A stretch of 12,801 bases of DNA from an uncultured Bacilli bacterium. Its GTDB lineage: Bacteria > Bacillota_I > Bacilli_A > RF39 > UBA660. A model generated the notes under the pieces. That model saw only the letters and a program-made list of their open reading frames with translations, was not told where the DNA came from and searched no databases. This document shows, in pieces, positions 1 through 7,135 of this stretch. Position 1 is the stretch's first letter. Each line of letters opens with the position of its first letter. A program made the translations under genes and the position numbers. The DNA lies in the NCBI GenBank assembly GCA_934101445.1, contig CAKORQ010000012.1, forward strand, positions 1 to 12,801, written 5' to 3'.

Positions 1-255
1 ACAAGAAACATTACTAATTTTACCTATTCTTATTAAGTCTTGTAATTCTTCATCGCTTAATAAAGTCTTAGCATTTAAAGGCATGGTAATATCATTTACT
101 TGATTTATAAAATCAATATCACTCTTAGTATCATCTATAGTCTCTGCTTTAGCCTTAATTAAATGATTTTCTCTTCCATTTATAAAAGAAACTATAGTTA
201 TGGAAAGGCAAAGTCCTAATATTGCTCCCATCTTGCCTAGTTTTTTTATTGTCAT
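1..255 (-). CDS. N-terminal part of an unknown membrane-anchored protein (runs off the window)
   Basis: The reading frame starts at ATG 255 and stays open for 85 codons to the window edge, so only the N-terminus is visible. Translation shows a short basic start (MTIKKLGK), one hydrophobic stretch at about residues 9-26 (MGAILGLCLSITIVSF) and then a polar, acidic segment. This fits a single membrane anchor or uncleaved signal with the rest of the protein outside the cell; I see no clear lipobox. A GAGAG-type ribosome binding site lies about 10 bases upstream. The gene follows the 184-residue gene by 24 bases and is probably the next member of the kinase/prfB operon. I do not recognise the family, and the missing C-terminal part would decide its function. 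Confidence 0.7.
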   Translation of the reverse strand, partial: MTIKKLGKMGAILGLCLSITIVSFINGRENHLIKAKAETIDDTKSDIDFINQVNDITMPLNAKTLLSDEELQDLIRIGKISNVSC

Positions 256-279
256 GTAAATATTACTCTCTTTTCTTTC

Positions 280-834
280 TTAATTATTTAACTTCTTTTT
301 TAACTCATTATTTTTTCTATATTCTTTGTATTTTTGCATAAATTCAATTTCTTGCCTACTTATCGGTAAATTGGTTTTGGTATATTCTATTTTATTATTT
401 TCATAATATGGTTTTAATACTTCCTTATACATTTTACTAGCCAGATCATAAGATAATAAATAATTGTCTTTTATCAATACTACCCCTGGAGGCGAAATTT
501 TTTCAGGATTTAATAAAAGAGTCATTATAAAAGCATCGGGAGTAGTATAATCTAACCCTTTAAAAGAAATTAATTCATCATGATGTAATTCTAACATCAT
601 TTGTCCTACCATAATATCTCTTATTTCTAACATATTATAGGGAATTTCAGAATCTTTTGATGCAATATTAATAATAGGAAATATAATATTTTTTTCTATT
701 ATTAAAAGCATCATTTTATAAGTTATAGTCATTTCAAAATCATCACTAGGATTTTTCAAAATCAAGTTAAACATTCTTTGCAAATCCTCAGCCATTATTT
801 TTCTGCTTACTTCATCATAAGGATACTCTGTCAT
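280..834 (-). CDS. Unknown 184-residue protein cotranscribed with prfB
   Basis: I do not recognise this protein. It is mostly helical-looking and mixed in charge, with no signal peptide. The stretch at residues 38-59 (YKMMLLIIEKNIIFPIINIA) is hydrophobic but broken by Lys and Glu, so it is more likely a buried core than a membrane span. A central segment (TTPDAFIMTLLLNPEKISPPGVVLI) and a Lys/Asn-rich C-terminus are the other visible features. The ATG at 834 overlaps the prfB stop in an ATGA arrangement, and no strong ribosome binding site precedes it. Its translation therefore probably depends on ribosomes terminating at the RF2 stop codon. It ends in TAA, and a truncated membrane-anchored protein follows 24 bases later. 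No function is proposed; confidence is in the gene being real. Confidence 0.8.
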   Translation of the reverse strand: MTEYPYDEVSRKIMAEDLQRMFNLILKNPSDDFEMTITYKMMLLIIEKNIIFPIINIASKDSEIPYNMLEIRDIMVGQMMLELHHDELISFKGLDYTTPDAFIMTLLLNPEKISPPGVVLIKDNYLLSYDLASKMYKEVLKPYYENNKIEYTKTNLPISRQEIEFMQKYKEYRKNNELKKKLNN

Positions 835-1914
835 CTTTTTAATTTTAATACTGACTCCATAATCGCCAATATATCTCCATCTAAAACTTTGAAGGCTTGA
901 CTAGTTTCATATCCACTTCTTAAGTCTTTTACCAAAGTATAAGGTTCTAAAACATAATTTCTAATTTGACTACCAAAATTAATGCTATCACTAATTCCCT
1001 TTTCTTTATTTAACTCGGCTTCTTTTTTTTCTACTTCTAACTGATACAATTTAGATTTTAACATTTCCATAGCTCTTTCTTTATTGCGAAGTTGACTTCT
1101 TTCTACTTGGCAAGATACCACTATTTTGGTTGGTAAATGGGTAATTCTAACTGCCGAATCACTAGTATTTACTGATTGACCACCAGCCCCACTCGAATGA
1201 AATACATCTATTTTTAAATCTTCATCTTTAATTTCAATATCACTTACTTTATCAAATTCTGGCACTACTGTAACAGAAGCAAAGGAAGTATGGCGTCTTT
1301 TATTAGAATCAAAGGGAGAGATTCTAACTAATCTATGGACACCCTTTTCACCTTTAAAATATCCATAACTCATATTACCACTAATTCTTAAAGTTACCGA
1401 TTTTACCCCTGCTTCCTCGCCTTTTAAAAAGTCAATAACCTCATATTTATATCCATTTGCCTCACAAAATCTCTCATACATTCTAAGTAACATTGAAGCC
1501 CAATCCATAGCCTCGGTTCCCCCAGCACCGGGATGAATTTCTAAAAAGCAATTTAAATTATCATAAGGTCCATTAAGCAAAGTGGCTATTTCTAATTCTT
1601 CAATTAATTTTTCAGCATTTAAAAACTCGGCTTCTAAATCATCTTTTAGGCTATCATCTAAACTAACTAACTCCATTAAATCTTTTAAACCCGAAACAAT
1701 ACTACTAGCTTTCTTTAAATCACTAAGTTCTTTTTTTAAATTAGTAAGTTCACTATTAACTTTACTGGCATAAACATTATCATTCCAGATATTAGGTTGA
1801 TTTAAAATATCTTCTAATTCTTTTATTCTTTTATCTTTAGCATCAACATCAAAGTGACCTCCCAATATCATTTAATTTATTTACTAACATATTATATCTT
1901 TCATTAATATCCAT
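831..1914 (-). CDS. prfB: Peptide chain release factor 2 (programmed +1 frameshift)
   Basis: RF2 recognises UGA and UAA in the ribosomal A site and triggers hydrolysis of peptidyl-tRNA in the cytoplasm. The product is about 360 residues, normal for RF2. Translation starts at ATG 1914, which has an AAGGAG site about 8 bases upstream. It reads 21 codons, meets an in-frame TGA at 1851-1849, and shifts +1 on CTT-T to continue at GAT 1850. Visible motifs are the RF2-type stop-recognition tripeptide SPF (about residues 199-201) and the catalytic GGQ loop (GAGGQSVN, about 244-246), after an N-terminal helical domain. The start overlaps the end of the upstream kinase-like gene by 11 bases, and the TGA stop overlaps the next gene's ATG. 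A start at ATG 1871, past the shift site, would miss the leader peptide and has no good ribosome binding site. RF2 normally controls its own level through the shift. Confidence 0.97.
1848..1863 (-). promoter_or_regulatory. RF2 programmed +1 frameshift site
   Basis: Reading the minus strand, GGG AGG TCA CTT TGA T contains an internal Shine-Dalgarno-like GGGAGG three bases before the slippery CTT, directly followed by the in-frame TGA (1851-1849). This is the same architecture as the well-known E. coli prfB site (AGGGGG, three bases, CTT TGA). When RF2 is scarce, the pause at UGA favours slipping one base forward to read GAT. The reading frames on both sides match RF2, so this is not a sequencing error. 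Confidence 0.95.
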
Positions 1915-2650
1915 TATTTATTCTCCTTAAAACCATATCTATATCTAAAAGAGTAGTATTATCATCTACCTTTAAAGACTTTTGTAAACTAAAATAAAAC
2001 TCCTCTAAACTCTCAGTAACACTAATTATACCACATTCTAAAGCCCCTCGGCTAAAATCTACTAATCGAAAGTGATTTAAAACTTCATAAAGACTATAAT
2101 CCCCTAAATATTTAAAAATACTTCTTAAAATTATTTGCCAAATTTTATAAGCCATCTCAATATATAATTTATCGCTATCATAATTTTTATCAATATTAGA
2201 TAAATCAAAATCTAATAAATATAAATCACCATTTTTATAAAGTATATTACCAGAAAGAATATCAACTAAGTTAATATTATTATTAGCCAATAGTCTAATA
2301 CTTTCTAATAACTTTTGATAAGCCTCCAATAACTCTTTTATCTTCGTTTCTCTATTTATAAAATTAACATTAGAAGCATTTATAAACTTCGTATTATATC
2401 CCAAGATAGCCTTATCAGTCATATATATATCATGAGGTAATATTAACTGACTTTCACCATCTAACTTTCTTAATTTAACTAATAAATTAAATATATCTTT
2501 TCCAATTTTTTGGTCTAAACTACGATAACAATCTAAAAATATTTTTACGATATAATCATTTTCTTGAAAATACAATTTATTTGTACTTTTTACTTTAAAC
2601 TCCTTTAATTTTGGTATATCTTTAACACTTTTCACTTTAATTATTGCCAT
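1904..2650 (-). CDS. Kinase-fold protein, paralog 1 (nearest prfB)
   Basis: This 248-residue protein has a reduced kinase/phosphotransferase fold. Visible elements are a Lys in the beta-3 position (YIVKIF, K36), a hinge-like segment (LILPHDIYMTDKAILGY, about 69-85), a catalytic-loop pattern D-x4-N (VDILSGN, D130 and N135) and DFD in place of DFG (LLDFD, D147/D149). The glycine-rich loop is not recognisable, and the usual HRD histidine is replaced (LVD). The N-terminus MAIIKVKSV is shared with two neighbours. The ATG at 2650 overlaps the end of paralog 2 by 10 bases, and the TAA stop lies inside the prfB leader. The substrate is unknown: protein kinase, small-molecule kinase or pseudokinase are all possible. 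The retained Lys, Asp, Asn and Asp argue against a simple pseudokinase. Confidence 0.85.
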   Translation of the reverse strand: MAIIKVKSVKDIPKLKEFKVKSTNKLYFQENDYIVKIFLDCYRSLDQKIGKDIFNLLVKLRKLDGESQLILPHDIYMTDKAILGYNTKFINASNVNFINRETKIKELLEAYQKLLESIRLLANNNINLVDILSGNILYKNGDLYLLDFDLSNIDKNYDSDKLYIEMAYKIWQIILRSIFKYLGDYSLYEVLNHFRLVDFSRGALECGIISVTESLEEFYFSLQKSLKVDDNTTLLDIDMVLRRINNGY

Positions 2651-3366
2651 AACTTCTCATTCCTTAAACATCTTCTTATATCACAAACGGTTTCTATTTT
2701 TTCTTGACTCTTTCTTGCTATTTTTAATCTTAGTAAATTTATAAAAGCAATATAATCCGTACTTTCTAAGTTATCAATTCTTTCTTTTATATAATTAATA
2801 TCTATATCATTTAACCAATTTAAATCATAGGAATCAAGCATTCTATCAATTATTAAATTAAATAAAGACATTCCCATTATTTTATAAGCCAGATCTATAT
2901 CATCAAAATAAATACAGTTATCAAAATCAATTAAGTATAAATTATTTTTATCAAATAAAACATTTCCGCCCCAAATATCAGGATTTAAAATACCAATTGC
3001 ACTTATTTTTTGAATATCATCTAAAAGCTCCATTACCATTTTAATAACCTTATTAATAGATATATCATCAGTTAAGTAATCCAAAGGCTTTCCTAAACAA
3101 ATAGGCATACTATAGCCTAAGAATTCTTTATCAGTTATATATAAATTTTGGGGTAACTCTAAATATTTAATCCCCTTTAATTCTGATAAATTTTCTAATA
3201 CTTGCAATCTATTATAATTAGTCCCATCACTTAATAATCTATCACAAATATTTAAGATTTTTAAATACTCACCATTTTTATAATAGATTTTACTTCTACT
3301 CCATATCATTAATTCTTTATCCGGAAGTCTTAAATCTTCAACACTTTTTACCTTTACTATTGCCAC
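2641..3366 (-). CDS. Kinase-fold protein, paralog 2
   Basis: This 241-residue paralog starts at GTG 3366, giving MAIVKVKSVEDLRLP, which aligns with its neighbours; AGAGGA lies about 7 bases upstream, inside the last codons of paralog 3. The kinase-like elements fall at the same residue numbers as in paralog 1: K36 (EYLKIL), a hinge-like LELPQNLYITDKEFLGYSM (about 69-87), D130-x4-N135 (NPDIWGGNVLF) and IDFD (D147/D149). No glycine-rich loop is evident. The C-terminus (ETVCDIRRCLRN) resembles the end of paralog 3. It begins two bases after paralog 3 stops and overlaps paralog 1 by 10 bases, so the three are probably translated together. Family membership is inferred from motifs; the substrate is unknown. 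Confidence 0.85.
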   Translation of the reverse strand: MAIVKVKSVEDLRLPDKELMIWSRSKIYYKNGEYLKILNICDRLLSDGTNYNRLQVLENLSELKGIKYLELPQNLYITDKEFLGYSMPICLGKPLDYLTDDISINKVIKMVMELLDDIQKISAIGILNPDIWGGNVLFDKNNLYLIDFDNCIYFDDIDLAYKIMGMSLFNLIIDRMLDSYDLNWLNDIDINYIKERIDNLESTDYIAFINLLRLKIARKSQEKIETVCDIRRCLRNEKLWQ

Positions 3367-3368
3367 AT

Positions 3369-4088
3369 TTATCCTCTTTTAGTTAAATTAAGACACATTC
3401 TTAAATCCCCTACTGTTTTTATTCTTTTCCTAGTATAAGTTTCTAATTTCCATCTTAATAGTTCAAAATATAAATCATAATTAGTACTTTTAAAAGACTT
3501 AAATTCTTGTTCCAAAGCCTCTAAATCTCTTTCCATTAATAAGGGGGAACCAAAACCATCTTTTACTAAACTTAAATATATGGTTTCAAATATATTATGC
3601 AAAGTTCTTAAATATACTCTATCATTACAATAAATACTATTATCAAAATCAATTAAATACATTCTTCCATCATATAAAATATTATCAGAAGTAGTATCAT
3701 AATTAAATATATTTTTATCGGCAAGTATTCTTATATCTTTTCTAAGTAATTTAAAAGATTTTATTACATCATCATATTTACTGTTTAAACTAATATTTCT
3801 TATTGTCTTAGCCTCTTTAATCTTAGAAGTATATCCAAGTAAAGTATCATCAGTTATATAAATATTTTGCGGTAATATTAGATACTTAGTTCCTTGCAAA
3901 TTCATAACTTTAGTTATAATTTCTAATCTTTCTTGATTTTCTTTTAAAGTTAAATCGCCTTTATTAAAGGGTATCTTTTTAAAATAAAGAGACCCTGTAT
4001 ATTGATAAATTTCACCATTATCTCCTTTTATTTTAGGACTATCTGGTAACTTTATATCATTAATACTTTTTACTTTAACTATCGCCAT
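3369..4088 (-). CDS. Kinase-fold protein, paralog 3 (first gene of the operon)
   Basis: This 239-residue paralog opens the operon. I place the start at ATG 4088 (MAIVKVKSINDIKLP) because it aligns with both paralogs, has GGGTGA about 6 bases upstream and lies about 20 bases below the likely transcription start. An in-frame TTG at 4142 is actually the -35 box. Kinase-like elements are Lys37/38 (LYFKKIP), the hinge-like LILPQNIYITDDTLLGY (about 70-86), D131-x4-N136 (NYDTTSDNILY) and IDFD (D147/D149). The HRD His is replaced by Asn-Tyr. As in its siblings, the nucleotide loop is reduced to a short hairpin without the GxGxxG pattern. Role unknown; an ancestral gene appears to have been duplicated twice in tandem and to have diverged strongly. 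Confidence 0.85.
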   Translation of the reverse strand: MAIVKVKSINDIKLPDSPKIKGDNGEIYQYTGSLYFKKIPFNKGDLTLKENQERLEIITKVMNLQGTKYLILPQNIYITDDTLLGYTSKIKEAKTIRNISLNSKYDDVIKSFKLLRKDIRILADKNIFNYDTTSDNILYDGRMYLIDFDNSIYCNDRVYLRTLHNIFETIYLSLVKDGFGSPLLMERDLEALEQEFKSFKSTNYDLYFELLRWKLETYTRKRIKTVGDLRMCLNLTKRG

Positions 4089-4113
4089 TTTATCACCCGT
4101 CTTAGTAGAGATT

Positions 4114-4142
4114 AGGATATTACACTTAATCTTTAAAGTCAA
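4114..4142 (-). promoter_or_regulatory. Promoter of the kinase/prfB operon
   Basis: On the minus strand, TTGACT (4142-4137) is followed after 17 bases by TATCCT (4119-4114). The expected start of transcription is about 20 bases before ATG 4088. The -35 is strong and the -10 weaker. The next upstream gene is closed by a terminator, so this is the only evident promoter for the kinase paralogs, prfB and the genes after it. Confidence 0.6.
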
Positions 4143-4192
4143 TTAAATTTGTTAATTTTTATTAAGTATTCATAAAGATTTTATGCTACTAT

Positions 4193-4210
4193 ATACTAAG
4201 AAATACTAAG
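4193..4210. repeat. Direct repeat ATACTAAG with 10-bp period upstream of the kinase operon
   Basis: Two copies of ATACTAAG (4193-4200 and 4203-4210) are spaced exactly one helical turn apart, about 50 bases upstream of the operon's -35 box. The second runs into TATATA. The spacing would suit a protein bound to one face of the DNA, but the sequence is AT-rich and could be chance. Confidence 0.35.
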
Positions 4211-4234
4211 TATATAAAAGCAGTAAAACCAAAG

Positions 4235-4257
4235 AAAAAAAGTACTATTTCTAGTAC
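4235..4257 (-). terminator. Rho-independent terminator of the dehydrogenase gene
   Basis: Starting one base after the TAG stop, GTACTA (4257-4252), loop GAAA and TAGTAC (4247-4242) form a perfect 6-bp stem followed by seven T (4241-4235). The compact stem with a GNRA-like loop and U-tract is a standard intrinsic terminator, and it separates this gene from the kinase/prfB operon. Confidence 0.85.
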
Positions 4258-5046
4258 CTAAATATCAAAAGTATATCCCCCATCTACAGCAATATTTTGA
4301 GCCGTAATATTTTTAGCCTCATCACTAGCAAGATATAATACCATAGAGGCTATATCACCAACAGTTTGTGGACGCCCTAATGGAATAGCAGCAGTTGATT
4401 GTTTAAAGGTTTCTTCTCTAATACTATCATCTTTATTAGTAAAGTCATCTAAAATACCTTCCCACATATTAGTACGAACAATTCCTGGTAAAACAGAATT
4501 AACATTAACATTATAAGGAGCCAATTCTCGAGCCATGCTACTACTTATTGCCATAATTCCCGCTTTAGTTGTAGCATAAACATTCGAACCACTATTACAA
4601 ATTCTTCCGGCAATACTAGACATATTAATAATTTTACCGAACTTTTGCTTTTTCAAAACCGGAGTTAAGGCTTTACACATATATACAGTTCCTTTTAAAT
4701 TGATATCAATTAAAGCATCAACAGTTTCAATCGGCATTTCATCAATAGGTACTAATTTGCAAATACCAGCTGAATTAACAACGATATCAATACGCCCCAA
4801 TTTTTCTACAACAAAAGCCACTAATTTTTCAATCATCTTATAATCAGTAACATCAACTTTGCAAGCAACAGCTCGCCCCCCAGTAGCACTTATCTCTTCT
4901 TTAACCTTTTTAATTCTATCTTCCTTATTATCACAAAGTACTACAGTCGCACCGCAATTACTAAATTCTTTAGCGCACTCTTCGCCAATACCGCTACCTG
5001 CTCCAGTTATAAGTACTACTTTTTCTTTAAAATCAAAATTTAACAT
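4258..5046 (-). CDS. Short-chain dehydrogenase/reductase (SDR)
   Basis: This is a 262-residue classical SDR, the usual length, acting in the cytoplasm as an NAD(P)(H)-dependent oxidoreductase on an alcohol or ketone. The Rossmann motif TGAGSGIG is at 14-21, NSAG at 91-94, and the catalytic tetrad is N116, S144, Y157 and K161 (YATTK). Asp39 at the end of beta-2 (VVLCDN) suggests NAD(H) rather than NADP(H). The C-terminal PGIVRTNMWE and AVDGGYTF segments recall polyol and butanediol dehydrogenases more than FabG, but the substrate cannot be assigned. ATG 5046 has AAGGAG about 8 bases upstream. The gene has its own promoter and terminator, so it is probably monocistronic, and its neighbours give no pathway clue. 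Confidence 0.92.
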   Translation of the reverse strand: MLNFDFKEKVVLITGAGSGIGEECAKEFSNCGATVVLCDNKEDRIKKVKEEISATGGRAVACKVDVTDYKMIEKLVAFVVEKLGRIDIVVNSAGICKLVPIDEMPIETVDALIDINLKGTVYMCKALTPVLKKQKFGKIINMSSIAGRICNSGSNVYATTKAGIMAISSSMARELAPYNVNVNSVLPGIVRTNMWEGILDDFTNKDDSIREETFKQSTAAIPLGRPQTVGDIASMVLYLASDEAKNITAQNIAVDGGYTFDI

Positions 5047-5074
5047 AACTATTCTCCTTTTATTCTACATTTAT

Positions 5075-5083
5075 ATAATAACA
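5075..5083 (-). promoter_or_regulatory. Extended -10 promoter of the dehydrogenase gene
   Basis: On the minus strand TGTTATTAT (5083-5075) matches the extended -10 pattern TGnTAnnnT, about 30 bases before ATG 5046. No good -35 box is visible at 16-18 bases upstream, which is tolerable for extended -10 promoters. Confidence 0.45.
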
Positions 5084-5139
5084 CAAAAAGACTAATTTCA
5101 TTTATTAAACTTCTAAATTTATTTATATTAAATTAAATT

Positions 5140-7047
5140 TTAATTACTATCCTGTATTTCCATTAATTCTATCCACTTATTATTTAATTCTTCTAGTTTT
5201 TTCTTACTATCGTTTATCCTATTATTTACACTATTTAACTTATCATAATCACTATAAATTTCTTCTAAATATAATGATTCTTCATCTTTTTTAATAGATT
5301 CTTCTAATTTTTTAATCTCACGTTCTATTTTACTTACTTCTTTATTTAAATTATAAGTATTAACTTTCTTTTTATTTTCCATCAAAACTGCATTTGTCTT
5401 TTTCTCATTATCTTTATAACTATTATCAGCATCTATATCTTTTTCTAATTTTACTTTATCTAAATATTCTTTATAAGTACAATTATATAATTTATAACTA
5501 TCTTTAGTTAAAGCAAGTATTGATGTAGCAACCTTGCTAACAAAATATCTATCATGGGAAACAAATAACACCGTTCCCGAATAATCATTTAAAATAGTTT
5601 CTAAATACTCACGACCTACTATATCTAAGTGGTTAGTTGGTTCATCTAAAATTAAAACATTAGGTTTTGTATATAAAATCTTACATAACTGTAGTCTAAC
5701 TCTTTCACCACCTGATAAAACATTTAATTTTTTTAAAACATCATCACCCTTAAATAAGAAGGAACCCAAACTACATCTAGCTTCATATTCCGATACTTTA
5801 GGAAACTTAGCCATAAATTCTTCTAAAACGGTATGATTTTCATCAAGCATCGCAAGACTTTGGTCAAAATAACCGATATTAACATTATTACCAACTGTTA
5901 TTGAACCGTGTAACTTAGGAATTAAGCCAACAATCGTCTTTAAAATAGTTGATTTTCCAAGTCCATTTGGACCAATAATTCCAATCTTATCTCCTCGTCT
6001 TACATATAAATTCAAGTTATATAAAACCTTATCATAACCAATACCAAGATTATCTAAAATAAATACTTCTCTACTTGGCATAACTATATTATCAATGTTA
6101 GTTTTAAAAGTAATAGCCTCTATCTTATTAGGTCTTTCTAAGATATCCATTTTTTCTAGTTGATGAAGTCTTGACATTGCAAGCTTTGCTTTAGAAGGTT
6201 TACATCTAAATCTTTCATAAATTTTTGTTAATCTTGCTATTTCTTTTTGTTGAAATTCATAATCTTTTAAAGCTTTTTCATAATTTAATTGTTTCTGGTG
6301 CTCATAATAATCATAATTACCACTATACTTTATTAAAGCACCATAACTTATATCATAAATAGTATCAACTATATTATTAATAAACATTCTATCATGAGAT
6401 ACTACTACTATAGCCTTTTTATAATTTTTTAAATACTCTTCTAACCATTCTACTGTATCTATATCTAAATGATTAGTCGGTTCATCTAAAAGTAATATAT
6501 CTGGTTTATTAAGTAACATCTTTATAAAAGCAATCTTTGTCTTTTGACCACCCGAAAATTCACTTAAATACTTACTCTTATCTTCCTCTTTAAAGCCAAA
6601 CTTTTTAATTAATACTTCATACTCTTTTTTATAAGTATAACCACCATTATTTTTAAATTTTTCTTCTAATGCTGTATATTCTTCCACTAACTTTATATCA
6701 TCACGACTATTCATTTCCTTAACTAAGTATTCTAGTCTATCTTCCATTTTAATAATATCTATAAAAGGCTTTCTTACTTCTTCTAACATAGTATTATTAT
6801 CATTTAACTCAATTTGTTTTAAATAACCTATACTGGGATTACCTTGTTTAATTACTTGAAAAGAAGTATCATCTATACCACTTTCTAACATTGAATTATC
6901 AACAATACTTCTTAAAAGAGTTGTCTTACCAGCACCATTTTTTCCAACTATGCCAATATGACTTTTTTCATTTATCTCTAAATTAATACTTTCTAATATT
7001 GTCTCGCCATTAATACTAACAGCACCATTTTTTATTACATATTTCAT
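5140..7047 (-). CDS. ABC-F family ATPase (YdiF/Uup-like translation factor)
   Basis: ABC-F proteins are cytoplasmic twin-ATPase factors that enter the ribosomal E site and relieve stalled translation; they are not transporters. This 635-residue protein has two nucleotide-binding domains and no membrane segment. Domain 1 has GKNGAGKTT (35-43), signature SEFSGGQ (162-168), DEPTNHLD (188-195) and SHDR (217-220). Domain 2 has GPNGLGKST (359-367), LSGGE (444-448), DEPTNHLD (468-475) and SHDR (497-500). A basic linker (about 245-318, with FRCKPSKAKLAMSR) and a C-terminal Lys/Glu-rich coiled coil (about 545-632) resemble YdiF/Uup types. I chose ATG 7047; an in-frame GTG at 7056 sits too close to the GGAT site. 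The gene is divergent from the metallopeptidase. Antibiotic protection cannot be ruled out, but nothing specific points to it. Confidence 0.93.
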   Translation of the reverse strand: MKYVIKNGAVSINGETILESINLEINEKSHIGIVGKNGAGKTTLLRSIVDNSMLESGIDDTSFQVIKQGNPSIGYLKQIELNDNNTMLEEVRKPFIDIIKMEDRLEYLVKEMNSRDDIKLVEEYTALEEKFKNNGGYTYKKEYEVLIKKFGFKEEDKSKYLSEFSGGQKTKIAFIKMLLNKPDILLLDEPTNHLDIDTVEWLEEYLKNYKKAIVVVSHDRMFINNIVDTIYDISYGALIKYSGNYDYYEHQKQLNYEKALKDYEFQQKEIARLTKIYERFRCKPSKAKLAMSRLHQLEKMDILERPNKIEAITFKTNIDNIVMPSREVFILDNLGIGYDKVLYNLNLYVRRGDKIGIIGPNGLGKSTILKTIVGLIPKLHGSITVGNNVNIGYFDQSLAMLDENHTVLEEFMAKFPKVSEYEARCSLGSFLFKGDDVLKKLNVLSGGERVRLQLCKILYTKPNVLILDEPTNHLDIVGREYLETILNDYSGTVLFVSHDRYFVSKVATSILALTKDSYKLYNCTYKEYLDKVKLEKDIDADNSYKDNEKKTNAVLMENKKKVNTYNLNKEVSKIEREIKKLEESIKKDEESLYLEEIYSDYDKLNSVNNRINDSKKKLEELNNKWIELMEIQDSN

Positions 7048-7074
7048 TTCTAACACATCCAGTCATTACTAACG

Positions 7075-7083
7075 ATTATAGCA
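7075..7083 (-). promoter_or_regulatory. Extended -10 promoter of the ABC-F gene
   Basis: On the minus strand TGCTATAAT (7083-7075) is a perfect consensus extended -10, 28 bases before ATG 7047. The -35 position is AT-rich without a good match and overlaps the palindrome at 7087-7103. Confidence 0.7.
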
Positions 7084-7086
7084 AAT

Positions 7087-7103
7087 TATTAAAATTTTTA
7101 ATA
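7087..7103. promoter_or_regulatory. 17-bp palindrome between divergent promoters (possible operator)
   Basis: TATTAAAA-T-TTTTAATA is a perfect inverted repeat around position 7095. It lies almost exactly midway between the two divergent -10 boxes (7080 and 7113) and covers both -35 regions, where a repressor would block both genes. Its A/T-only composition means chance cannot be excluded. Confidence 0.4.
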
Positions 7104-7109
7104 GAATTA

Positions 7110-7118
7110 TGCTAAAAT
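7110..7118 (+). promoter_or_regulatory. Extended -10 promoter of the metallopeptidase gene
   Basis: TGCTAAAAT matches the extended -10 pattern, with a weak TTAAAA -35 at 7089-7094 (18-base spacing). Transcription would begin near 7125, leaving a leader of only about 11 bases that consists of the AGGTGA ribosome binding site. Confidence 0.55.
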
Positions 7119-7135
7119 AACATTAGGTGATACTT

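Noticed and set aside
1582..1773. Plus-strand open frames inside genes (also 4859-5095, 7731-7922 and 12235-12480)
   Set aside because: Short, of low complexity, without ribosome binding sites, and overlapping well-supported genes; they are by-products of AT-rich coding sequence.
831..1914. prfB as a frameshifted pseudogene or sequencing error
   Set aside because: The break lies exactly at an internal Shine-Dalgarno-like GGGAGG plus CTT TGA, the classical RF2 recoding site, and both reading frames give normal RF2 sequence.
4089..4142. An 18-residue N-terminal extension of kinase paralog 3 starting at TTG 4142
   Set aside because: The TTG is part of the TTGACT -35 box, and the paralogs start at the MAIVKVKS position, which has its own ribosome binding site.
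5131..5145. AATTAAA-T-TTTAATT palindrome at the end of the ABC-F gene as a terminator
   Set aside because: It contains only A/T pairs, has no following T-tract on the minus strand and overlaps the stop codon; chance is likely in this composition.
5140..7047. ABC-F gene as an antibiotic-resistance determinant or transporter
   Set aside because: There are no membrane segments, and the linker and C-terminal coiled coil resemble housekeeping YdiF/Uup types; nothing specific supports resistance.
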